NCBI GenBank assembly: GCA_002491225.1
Contig: DKVN01000117.1
Location: 3,835 to 15,943 of the forward strand
Source of the DNA: Faecalibacterium sp. UBA7177
Lineage (GTDB): Bacteria > Bacillota > Clostridia > Oscillospirales > Ruminococcaceae
Direction of reading: 5' to 3'
Length of the DNA: 12,109 bases
Shown here one piece after another: positions 1 through 5,237 of the stretch. A program made the translations under genes and the position numbers. The notes beneath the pieces were generated by a model. The model was not told the DNA's origin and did no database searches. It worked only from the letters and a program-made list of their open reading frames with translations. The first letter of the stretch is position 1; each line of letters begins with the position of its first letter.

Positions 1-23
1 CTAACCAACTGAACTACCGGGCC
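1..23 (-). tRNA. 5' end of a tRNA gene, probably tRNA-Asp (partial)
   Basis: Read on the minus strand, the first 23 bases of the window give a 7-nt acceptor strand (GGCCCGG), then TA at positions 8-9, then a D-arm beginning GTTC with the AGTTGGTTAG loop. This is the standard start of a bacterial tRNA. The anticodon and 3' half lie beyond the left edge. The combination of GTTC D-stem and TTGGTTAG loop resembles clostridial tRNA-Asp, but the identity cannot be proved without the anticodon. A consensus promoter sits about 40 bases upstream, so this tRNA is the first of its transcript. Confidence 0.8.
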
Positions 24-62
24 GCATTTTGCGGCCTGTTTGCTTGTTTGAGGCACTTGTTT

Positions 63-91
63 ATTATACCGATTTGCGGGGCGGTTGTCAA
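63..91 (-). promoter_or_regulatory. Consensus sigma-A promoter of the tRNA gene
   Basis: On the minus strand there is a perfect -35 box TTGACA (91-86), a 17-base spacer and a perfect -10 box TATAAT (68-63). The tRNA begins 40 bases downstream of the -10. Perfect hexamers and spacing are typical of stable-RNA genes. Confidence 0.9.
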
Positions 92-108
92 CACCTTTTC
101 GCATTTTT

Positions 109-139
109 CCGGGCCTTTTTCGGCCGCTCTCTGGCCCGG
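109..139 (-). repeat. Inverted repeat downstream of the yolD-like gene
   Basis: A perfect 7-bp inverted repeat (109-115 with 133-139) encloses a 17-base loop just after the stop codon. On the minus strand it is followed by A residues rather than T residues, so it does not look like a standard intrinsic terminator. It could still be a transcript 3'-end structure. Confidence 0.35.
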
Positions 140-142
140 CGC

Positions 143-595
143 TCAGGGGCCGATCTCCTCCAATTGCAGAATGTCCTGCAAAGGGATCCGGCGGCCGTCC
201 GAGAGCAGCAGGCAGCTCTCGGCCTCATCCAGCCGTTTGACCGTGCAGAGCTCGGTGAGATACGCCCCGCCCGCCTTGGCGGCGTCCGGCACGAAGTAGG
301 TGACCGAGATGAGCGGGTGGGCGGCGATTGGGGCGGCGGCCGCGGCGGCGGAGGCCAGCCGGGCGGCCAGCCCGGCCAGCTGCGCATCCAAGGCGGCGCG
401 GGCGTCCTCGGCCAGCTCGATGCGCTGGTCGGTGAGGCGGGCGGTCTCGTCCACCGCATCCTCGTAGCCGGTGAGGGCCGCGAAGGGCGAAAACTGGGCC
501 GCGCGGTCGCGCAGCGGCATCTGCGGATGCTTTTGGGAGATCGGGTGCAGCAGGCCGATGATGTCGTCGTAGCGGTGAGGGTCCTGGCGGCTCAT
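143..595 (-). CDS. YolD-like partner protein of the Y-family polymerase
   Basis: A 150-residue protein. It opens with a short basic and aromatic segment, followed by a conserved-looking block, DRAAQFSPFAALTGYEDA at residues 30-47. Next come a helical stretch rich in Glu, Asp and Ala (48-95) with a run of alanines, and then a beta-rich C-terminal domain (about 95-150) ending LSDGRRIPLQDILQLEEI. I recognise this architecture from clostridial proteins encoded next to UmuC-type polymerases and related to YolD-like proteins; in Bacillus the pairs are yolD-uvrX and yqjX-yqjW. A strong ribosome site (GGGGAGGAG) lies about 10 bases upstream of the ATG. It is the last gene of its run and is separated from the polymerase by 165 structured bases. 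Its molecular role is unknown; a damage-tolerance role is inferred from the neighbour. An imperfect inverted repeat follows the stop, but no clear terminator does. Confidence 0.75.
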   Translation of the reverse strand: MSRQDPHRYDDIIGLLHPISQKHPQMPLRDRAAQFSPFAALTGYEDAVDETARLTDQRIELAEDARAALDAQLAGLAARLASAAAAAAPIAAHPLISVTYFVPDAAKAGGAYLTELCTVKRLDEAESCLLLSDGRRIPLQDILQLEEIGP

Positions 596-619
596 ACTGG
601 CTTTTCTCCTCCCCTTTCC

Positions 620-684
620 GGCTTCCGTTCACGGCTTCCGTTCACGGCTTCCGTTCACGGCTTCCGTTCACGGCGGTCGTTCGC
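620..684. repeat. Tandem 13-bp repeat, four exact copies plus one degenerate
   Basis: The unit GGCTTCCGTTCAC (plus strand) occurs four times without error at 620-632, 633-645, 646-658 and 659-671. A fifth, diverged copy follows at 672-684. The array lies between the polymerase stop and the ribosome site of the YolD-like gene, so it would be in the mRNA of this gene pair. The units are direct and have no spacers, so it is not CRISPR. Confidence 0.95.
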
Positions 685-699
685 GCCGGGGCCCGGGGC

Positions 700-750
700 C
701 CGGCCTGCGGGCCGGTGTTTGGCGGCCGGGCGGCTTGGCGCTGCCCGGCC
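700..750 (-). other. Two GC-rich hairpins after the polymerase stop codon
   Basis: Reading the minus-strand transcript, an 8-bp perfect stem (750-743 with 731-724, 11-base loop) is followed by a 6-bp perfect stem with a 4-base loop (715-710 with 705-700). Neither is followed by a U-run, so they are not standard intrinsic terminators. Together with the 13-bp repeats they make the whole polymerase/YolD-like intergenic region highly structured. Possible roles are mRNA stabilisation, processing or lowering expression of the last gene; all of these are inference. Confidence 0.5.
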
Positions 751-760
751 CCGCTTTGTT

Positions 761-2284
761 TCACGCCTTGTGCCCGCCGATGCGCCCGTTGCGGTCGGCG
801 GCGGTGGCCCCCTCGACCAGATTCAGGCCCTTGAGCAGAGCGTTTTTGCCGTAGCGGCCCTTGATGCCCAGCACCGCCTTTTGCAGCTGCTTTTCGCGGG
901 CGAGGGCGGCGGCCTCGGCGGCGCGGGCGGCCCGCGCCGCCTCCGTCTCGGTAAACAGGCTCAGCTGCTCGGCGGTGGGGCCCTCGCGCAGCGAGGCCTC
1001 CTCCACCACCCGATTGGCGGTGAGGTACATCCGGCGGGCGAGCAGGTCGGGGTCGACCACCCGGTCGAACAAACGCAGCGCCGCCCGGACGATCTGTTTG
1101 GTCGAGGAGGTGTAGCCGCCGAGATTCTCGGTGCCGTGGGCCTGTTTGGGCACCCGGCGGCCGTACCGGTCCACCGTGACCGGGCCCCTGTAGCGGGCGC
1201 TGCGGGCGGGGTCGGTGAGGTTTTCGATGTCATAGCCGAGGGTCAGGCTGAGCTGGTCGGTGACCAGCTGCTGCTCCACCAGCTCGAGGGCCAGCTGGTC
1301 GGCCATCTCGTGCACCACCAGCCGCGCCTTGTCGAAGGGGTAGGGGCAGCTGAGCACCTGCCCCGCGCCGGTGCTGTGGGCGGCGGGCTTGTAGGCCTTG
1401 ATCTCGGCGATGGTGCAGGGCTCCCAGCCCCAGGCGTGGTCGATGAGCAGCTCGGCGTTGATGCCGAACATCTTGTACAAAAGATCCTCGTTGTAATAAT
1501 CGCCCGGCCGCCCGATCGAGCAGCGGGCGATGTCCCCCATCGTGTAAAGGCCCGCCGCCTCCAGCTTTTTGGCGTAGCCGGGGCCCACCCGCCAGAAATC
1601 GGTGAGGGGGCGGTGGCTCCAAAAGTCGCGCCGGTAGCTCTGCTCGTCCACCTCGGCGATCCGCACCCCGTTTTCGTCCGGCGGGATGTGCTTGGCGGCG
1701 ATGTCCATGGCCACCTTGCAGAGGTAGAGGTTGGGGCCGATGCCCGCGGTGGCGGTGATGCCGGTTTGGGCCAGCACCTCCCGGATCATCCGCATGGCCA
1801 GCTCGCGCGGGGTGAGGCCGTAGAGGGGCAGGTAGGCGGTGGCGTCGATGAAGACCTCGTCGATCGAGTAGACGTGGATGTCCTCGGGCGCGATGTAACG
1901 CAGATACACCTGGTAGATCTCGGTACTGCACTGCATGTAGTGGGCCATGCGGGGCGGTGCGACGATGTAGTCGATGGCAAGGGCGGGGTCGGCCGCGAGG
2001 GCCGGAGCGCTGCTGGAGCTGCCGGTGAGGGTGCGGCCGGGCGCGGCGCTGCGGCGCATCGCGTTGGCCTGGCGCACCTTTTGCACCACCTCAAACAGCC
2101 TCGCCCGCCCGGGGATGCCATAGGTTTTGAGCGAGGGCGAGACGGCGAGGCAGATGGTTTTTTCGGTGCGGGTGGGGTCGGCCACCACCAGGTTGGTGGT
2201 GAGAGGGTCCAGCCCGCGGGCGACGCACTCGACCGAGGCGTAAAAGCTCTTGAGGTCGATGGCGAGGTAGGTTTTGGGGGTCAT
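761..2284 (-). CDS. Y-family translesion DNA polymerase, UmuC/YqjW-like
   Basis: A 507-residue protein of the Y-family, which copies past damaged bases at low fidelity. The N-terminus carries the metal-binding Asp10 and the palm motif DLKSFYASVEC (10-20), in which Tyr15 aligns with the steric-gate residue of UmuC and DinB. The second catalytic motif, YSIDEVFID (139-147), contains Asp142 and Glu143. An RTEKTICLAVSPSLK segment follows the palm, and the long C-terminal part fits the little-finger and tail regions. This is the clostridial UmuC/YqjW type rather than classic DinB. The start codon overlaps the stop of the upstream gene as ATGA, with no clear ribosome site of its own, so translational coupling is likely. 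I saw no palindromic SOS (LexA) box nearby. The YolD-like gene downstream is its expected partner. Confidence 0.92.
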   Translation of the reverse strand: MTPKTYLAIDLKSFYASVECVARGLDPLTTNLVVADPTRTEKTICLAVSPSLKTYGIPGRARLFEVVQKVRQANAMRRSAAPGRTLTGSSSSAPALAADPALAIDYIVAPPRMAHYMQCSTEIYQVYLRYIAPEDIHVYSIDEVFIDATAYLPLYGLTPRELAMRMIREVLAQTGITATAGIGPNLYLCKVAMDIAAKHIPPDENGVRIAEVDEQSYRRDFWSHRPLTDFWRVGPGYAKKLEAAGLYTMGDIARCSIGRPGDYYNEDLLYKMFGINAELLIDHAWGWEPCTIAEIKAYKPAAHSTGAGQVLSCPYPFDKARLVVHEMADQLALELVEQQLVTDQLSLTLGYDIENLTDPARSARYRGPVTVDRYGRRVPKQAHGTENLGGYTSSTKQIVRAALRLFDRVVDPDLLARRMYLTANRVVEEASLREGPTAEQLSLFTETEAARAARAAEAAALAREKQLQKAVLGIKGRYGKNALLKGLNLVEGATAADRNGRIGGHKA

Positions 2285-2742
2285 CCGTTGTTTTTGGCGT
2301 TCTGGCGCAGGTTGGCCCGGACGTTTTTGACCTCGCCCGCGCTGCGAACCAGCTGCTCCTCGGTGGCGCGCAGCATGTTTTCGCAGTACTCGGTGAGGGT
2401 GATGCGCATCTCGCGGTTCTGGCTTTGGGCCGAGGAGATGATCTCGGTGGCGCGCTGCTGGGCGGCGCGGACGATCTCCTGCTCGCTGAGCATGATGCGG
2501 GCGCGCTCCTCGGCCTTTTTGATGATGGTCTCGGCCTCCCGCTTGGCCCCCGAGAGGATCTCGGCCCGGTCGTTGACGATGGCCTTGGCCTGGCGGATCT
2601 CGGTGGGCAGGTTGAGCCGCACCTCGTCGATGATGTCCCGCATGTGGTCCACATCCACCATCCGCTTGCCGCCGCTGAAGGGCACGCCGGTGCCCTCCTC
2701 CATCGTCTCCTCCATCAGATCGAGCAGCTCGTCAATGTTCAT
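2281..2742 (-). CDS. DivIVA-like / ATPase-like coiled-coil protein
   Basis: A 153-residue, highly charged, mostly helical protein with no signal peptide or membrane segment. The start ATG (2742) overlaps the rsmD stop as ATGA and has a good ribosome site (AAAGGAG) upstream. A short N-terminal part (MNIDELLDLMEE) and a segment around residues 30-45 are followed by a long amphipathic, Ala/Glu/Arg-rich helix (about 50-150). Proteins of this kind in Clostridia are often labelled DivIVA-like or 'ATPase' and are commonly encoded near rsmD and coaD. The function is not established; a scaffold or cell-division role is only suggested by the coiled coil. The 3' end overlaps the polymerase start, placing the two in one transcript. 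Confidence 0.75.
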   Translation of the reverse strand: MNIDELLDLMEETMEEGTGVPFSGGKRMVDVDHMRDIIDEVRLNLPTEIRQAKAIVNDRAEILSGAKREAETIIKKAEERARIMLSEQEIVRAAQQRATEIISSAQSQNREMRITLTEYCENMLRATEEQLVRSAGEVKNVRANLRQNAKNNG

Positions 2743-3311
2743 TGCACATCTTCTCCTTTGAGCGCGGCGCGCGCTTTTTCGTATCGGGTGACCAGCACGG
2801 TGCCGTACCGGTATTGTTTTTTCTTTTGCAGGCCGCCGCACTCGTCCGGCAGGCCGGCGGCCAGCTCGCTCTCGCAGAGGACGATGCCCCCCGGCGCGGT
2901 GGCCCGCTCGACCGCGGGCAGGATGGCCGCGAGGGTGTTTTGGCGGTAGGGTGGGTCGAGCAGGACGATGTGGTACTGCTCCGGCGCGGTGCGGGCGAGG
3001 AAGGCCGCGGCCTCGGTCTGCACCACACGGGCCGCGCCGTGCAGGCCCACGGCCTTGCAGTTTTGCAGCACCAGATGGGCGGCGGCACGGTCGTGATCGA
3101 CAAAGGTGCAGTGGGCCGCCCCGCGGGAGAGGGCCTCGATGCCCAGCTGGCCGCTGCCGGCGAAGAGGTCGAGCACCTGTGCGCCGGGCAGCGCAAAGTG
3201 CAGGGCGCTGAACATGCCCTCCTTGACCCGCTCGATGGTGGGGCGGGTGATCTCCTCGCCGGGCAGGGTCGCAAGACGTCTGCCGCGGGCGGAACCGGCG
3301 ATAACGCGCAT
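2739..3311 (-). CDS. rsmD: 16S rRNA (guanine(966)-N2)-methyltransferase RsmD
   Basis: A 190-residue SAM-dependent methyltransferase that modifies G966 of 16S rRNA in the assembling small subunit. The N-terminus MRVIAGSARGRRL and the RPTIERVKEGMF segment (23-34) are family hallmarks. Motif I is DLFAGSGQLGIEA (48-60), an acidic motif II lies near residues 71-74, and the catalytic motif IV is DPPY (119-122). The frame stays open upstream, but I chose the ATG at 3311 because the family begins with MRVI and AAAGGAGG lies about 10 bases before it. It is the first gene after the consensus promoter at 3424-3453 and overlaps the next gene by 4 bases. In many Firmicutes coaD follows; here it does not. 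Confidence 0.95.
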   Translation of the reverse strand: MRVIAGSARGRRLATLPGEEITRPTIERVKEGMFSALHFALPGAQVLDLFAGSGQLGIEALSRGAAHCTFVDHDRAAAHLVLQNCKAVGLHGAARVVQTEAAAFLARTAPEQYHIVLLDPPYRQNTLAAILPAVERATAPGGIVLCESELAAGLPDECGGLQKKKQYRYGTVLVTRYEKARAALKGEDVQ

Positions 3312-3423
3312 GGCGGGGTGGCCTCCTTTTTTGGGGTGCGGGGTGGGGTGCGGGGGCGAACGGCGGCGCGGGGGCGTGCGGGGCGTGCCCTGCATCCGGC
3401 TGTCCGGGGATGCCTTGTCCCCT

Positions 3424-3453
3424 ATTATCGGCCCTTGCGGGCGGGTTTGTCAA
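3424..3453 (-). promoter_or_regulatory. Sigma-A promoter of the rsmD operon
   Basis: The minus strand shows a perfect -35 TTGACA (3453-3448), an 18-base spacer and -10 GATAAT (3429-3424). It lies about 113 bases upstream of the rsmD ATG and just downstream of the terminator of the preceding gene. No other clear promoter appears before the yolD-like gene, so it probably drives all four genes. Confidence 0.85.
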
Positions 3454-3514
3454 GGCCGAAGGGGGTCGAGAACGGGCGCAGCGGGCAAGGCCCGCCCCGC
3501 CAGCGGCAAAGCCC

Positions 3515-3552
3515 AAAAACACCGGACGCGATCGGGCGGATCACATCCGGTG
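3515..3552 (-). terminator. Intrinsic terminator of the exported-protein gene
   Basis: In the minus-strand transcript CACCGGA (3552-3546) pairs with TCCGGTG (3526-3520). Inside, GTGATC pairs with GATCGC around a CGCCC loop, giving about 14 bp of near-continuous stem. Five T residues follow immediately (3519-3515). It lies 34 bases after the stop codon at 3586 and separates this gene from the rsmD promoter. Confidence 0.88.
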
Positions 3553-3585
3553 CCTGAAGGGTCGCTTTGCCGGGGCCGCGGGGGG

Positions 3586-4542
3586 TTACGGCTCCGCCGG
3601 GGTCTCCGGGGCCGCAGGCTCCGAGGCGGCCGGGGCTGCCGGGGCTTCGGGGGCCGGTGCCGCAGGCGCGGATTCTGCCGGGGCCGCGGGCTCCGGGGCG
3701 GCCGGGGCAGCGGGGGCCGGGGCCGCCGGGGTTTCCGGCGCGGAGGGGGTGGACGAGGTGCAGGTCCCGTTCTGGTAGGTGTCGGTGCGGACAACGACCT
3801 GCTGCTGGTTCTCCTGGTCGTAGCGGTAGACCGTCTCGGTGTAGGATTTGGTCTCGGAGTTGTAGTCGGAGACCGAGGAGTACTCGTACAGGTGGTTGTT
3901 GTCGTCGTAATATTCCACCCGCAGCAGGGTCGATTCATCGTCGGCATAGATGGAGGTGGTGTGCCTGCCGCTGGGCAGCGGGAGCGGGGTGGAAGCAGGG
4001 GGCTGGGTGGCCGCCGGCGCCGGGGTGGCCGCAGGGGCCCGCGCGGCCCCGGAGCCCTGCCGTACGGCAGGCTGCGAGGCGTCCTCCGCGGTTTGGGCCT
4101 GCTGCGCGGCGGGCTGCACGGTGTCCTCGCCGGTCTTGGCCTGCTGCGCGGGGGTCTCCCCGGCGGGCTGCGGGGCGGCTGTGCGTTGGGCGGTCTGTTC
4201 GACCGCGGCGCTCACAGGCTGCGCGGCGGCCGGGGCGGCCTGCGTATTCTCAGCGGCCGGGGCGGCCTGCGTATTCTCAGCGGCCGGGGCGGCGGGCGCG
4301 GCAAGGCTGTCCGACGCGGCGGCGGCCTGCTGCGGCGCGGCTTCGGGCGCGGCGGCCTCCTCTGCGGCGGCCTCCACGGCGGCGACGCTCTGAGGCGCGG
4401 CCGAGGCCGCGGGCAGGGTCAGCTGGCCGGAAGAGACGGCCGCGGCGGTACCCACCACCGAGACAGCAGCCACCGCCGCCGCACCGGACGCCACCACCTT
4501 TTTGACGGCCAGACCTTTCAAAAGCATGGTTTTCCAGGACAT
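3586..4542 (-). CDS. Exported or membrane-anchored Ala/Pro-rich protein, unknown function
   Basis: A 318-residue protein I do not recognise. A basic N-terminus (KGLAVKK, 9-15) precedes a hydrophobic Ala/Val segment (about 16-37), which is a signal peptide or signal anchor. Residues about 40-190 are low-complexity Ala/Pro/Gln/Glu sequence, including the 9-residue unit AAPAAENTQ twice in tandem. Residues about 191-262 are quite different: rich in Tyr, Asp, Asn, Ser and Thr, with repeated motifs such as RVEYYDDNNHLYEY and ETVYRYDQENQQQVV, so probably a small beta-rich folded core. A Pro/Ala tail (263-318) ends the protein. The flexible arms suggest a spacer across the cell wall (inference). AGGAGG lies 8 bases before the ATG. 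The gene has its own promoter and terminator, so it is monocistronic. Confidence 0.8.
   Translation of the reverse strand: MSWKTMLLKGLAVKKVVASGAAAVAAVSVVGTAAAVSSGQLTLPAASAAPQSVAAVEAAAEEAAAPEAAPQQAAAASDSLAAPAAPAAENTQAAPAAENTQAAPAAAQPVSAAVEQTAQRTAAPQPAGETPAQQAKTGEDTVQPAAQQAQTAEDASQPAVRQGSGAARAPAATPAPAATQPPASTPLPLPSGRHTTSIYADDESTLLRVEYYDDNNHLYEYSSVSDYNSETKSYTETVYRYDQENQQQVVVRTDTYQNGTCTSSTPSAPETPAAPAPAAPAAPEPAAPAESAPAAPAPEAPAAPAASEPAAPETPAEP
4226..4293. repeat. 27-bp in-frame tandem repeat in the Ala/Pro-rich gene
   Basis: A 27-bp period repeats for about 2.5 copies without mismatch. It encodes the 9-residue unit AAPAAENTQ twice. Exact DNA identity between copies points to a recent duplication in a low-complexity linker. 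Confidence 0.9.
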
Positions 4543-4550
4543 GATCGATC

Positions 4551-4590
4551 CCTCCTGTCGGATGGAGATTGCCTGCGGCAGCGCCGCAGG
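4551..4590 (-). promoter_or_regulatory. Leader hairpin and ribosome site of the Ala/Pro-rich gene
   Basis: The ribosome site AGGAGG (4556-4551) decides the ATG at 4542. Upstream, the untranslated leader holds a perfect 8-bp stem, CCTGCGGC with GCCGCAGG, with a 3-base loop (4590-4572). It lies 15 bases before the ribosome site and has no U-run, so it is not a terminator. A role in mRNA stability or control is possible but unproved. Confidence 0.6.
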
Positions 4591-4629
4591 GCCGAGGGGA
4601 GAAAGCGGGGTTCTTTATAATGTAATAGT

Positions 4630-4659
4630 ATTATAAGGGAGAGGCGGGCGCTTTGTCAA
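4630..4659 (-). promoter_or_regulatory. Consensus sigma-A promoter of the Ala/Pro-rich gene
   Basis: A perfect -35 TTGACA (4659-4654) and a perfect -10 TATAAT (4635-4630) are separated by 18 bases on the minus strand. The predicted transcript has a leader of roughly 80 bases with one strong hairpin. Confidence 0.88.
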
Positions 4660-4700
4660 TCGGGAAGGCCGCCGGGGGGCATACAAGCCGCCACTGTCAG

Positions 4701-4752
4701 CAAAGGTCTGTCCCTTTGTCCAAAAAGAACCGTCCCTACTGTCCCTCTTTGG
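4701..4752. repeat. GTCCC-rich repeat element, REP/MITE-like
   Basis: Four GTCC(C) motifs occur in about 36 bases (starting 4710, 4718, 4732 and 4741), with CTTTG/CAAAG arms and an AAAAAGAACC centre. Similar text, with an AGAACCGTCCC core, is familiar from interspersed repeats in Firmicutes, often near small Y1-type transposases; that link is from memory and not checked. The element borders the AT-rich islet. No transposase gene is present here. Confidence 0.45.
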
Positions 4753-4776
4753 ATTCACGCTAACCGCCCCCGCGCC

Positions 4777-5194
4777 TCAAATCATAAGAAGAATGTGCCA
4801 AAACCAGTGATCATTAATTCTTTCTTCATCGGAGCCTGCTCCGTTTTCTCGATACTCCATAGAAACGCAGGATTCATCCTTTACAAATTTTAACAATATA
4901 CTTATGCTCACAAATCCATCTAATTCCTCTTCTGCATAGATTTCCAGTGGATTTGTCCCACAAAGCGGAAGCATCACTTGGTTTCCCCATATCCTCCCAA
5001 TCAGAAAGGGCACACGAATTAACGATTTCCAGCATGACCCAATTCGACTTGACTTCGTCTATATTCTTGATTGTTTTTGAAAACTGTAGAATATAGTCTT
5101 CTGTTCTTGAGACAAATGCTGAAAAATGTTGGAGAGATTTTGTGGCATTCGCGGAAGCTCTCTGGATATCCATTAGGATCATTCTTTCATCCAT
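4777..5194 (-). pseudogene. Frameshifted AT-rich gene of unknown function
   Basis: Two overlapping minus-strand frames look like halves of one protein. The first (5194 to 4874) begins MDERMILMDIQRASANATKSL (21 residues shown here as M plus 20) and reads as good coding sequence through about ALSDWEDMGKPSD. The second frame (open from 5058, ending at 4777) contains LEIYAEEELDGFVSISILL and ends HWFWHILLMI. Skipping one base joins them into about 138 residues, so a single-base insertion is the simplest explanation. Both frames are open between about 5058 and 4876, so the exact site is uncertain; I favour roughly 4950-5010. I do not recognise the family. Base and codon use are far more AT-rich than all neighbours, suggesting acquired DNA. 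There is no convincing ribosome site, and the start lies 43 bases after uvrC. Confidence 0.55.
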
Positions 5195-5237
5195 ATGTGG
5201 CTGTCACTACCCTTTTGTCTCTGTCTCCACAAATCGC

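Noticed and set aside
620..684. CRISPR array
   Set aside because: The 13-bp units are directly adjacent, with no spacers and no cas genes.
596..760. SOS (LexA) box for the polymerase or YolD-like gene
   Set aside because: The GAAC words in the 13-bp repeats are direct, not paired as GAAC...GTTC, so they do not form the Firmicutes SOS palindrome.
29..2761. Very long plus-strand open frame (910 codons) opposite the polymerase operon
   Set aside because: It runs antisense through four recognisable genes and has no family features; GC-rich genes often leave long stop-free frames on the opposite strand. The same holds for 3106-4620, 5142-6809, 7720-8568 and 9927-11222 on the plus strand.
3312..3395. 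N-terminal extension of RsmD
   Set aside because: The extra 28 residues are Pro/Arg/His-rich, unlike the family, and lie upstream of a strong ribosome site matched to the ATG at 3311.
2743..3522. Long N-terminal extension of the DivIVA-like protein
   Set aside because: It runs through rsmD in another frame and is Pro/Arg-rich shadow sequence; the ATG at 2742 has its own ribosome site.
4874..5194. Programmed frameshifting in the AT-rich gene
   Set aside because: I saw no convincing slippery heptamer with a following structure, and the acquired-looking context makes decay or an indel error more likely.
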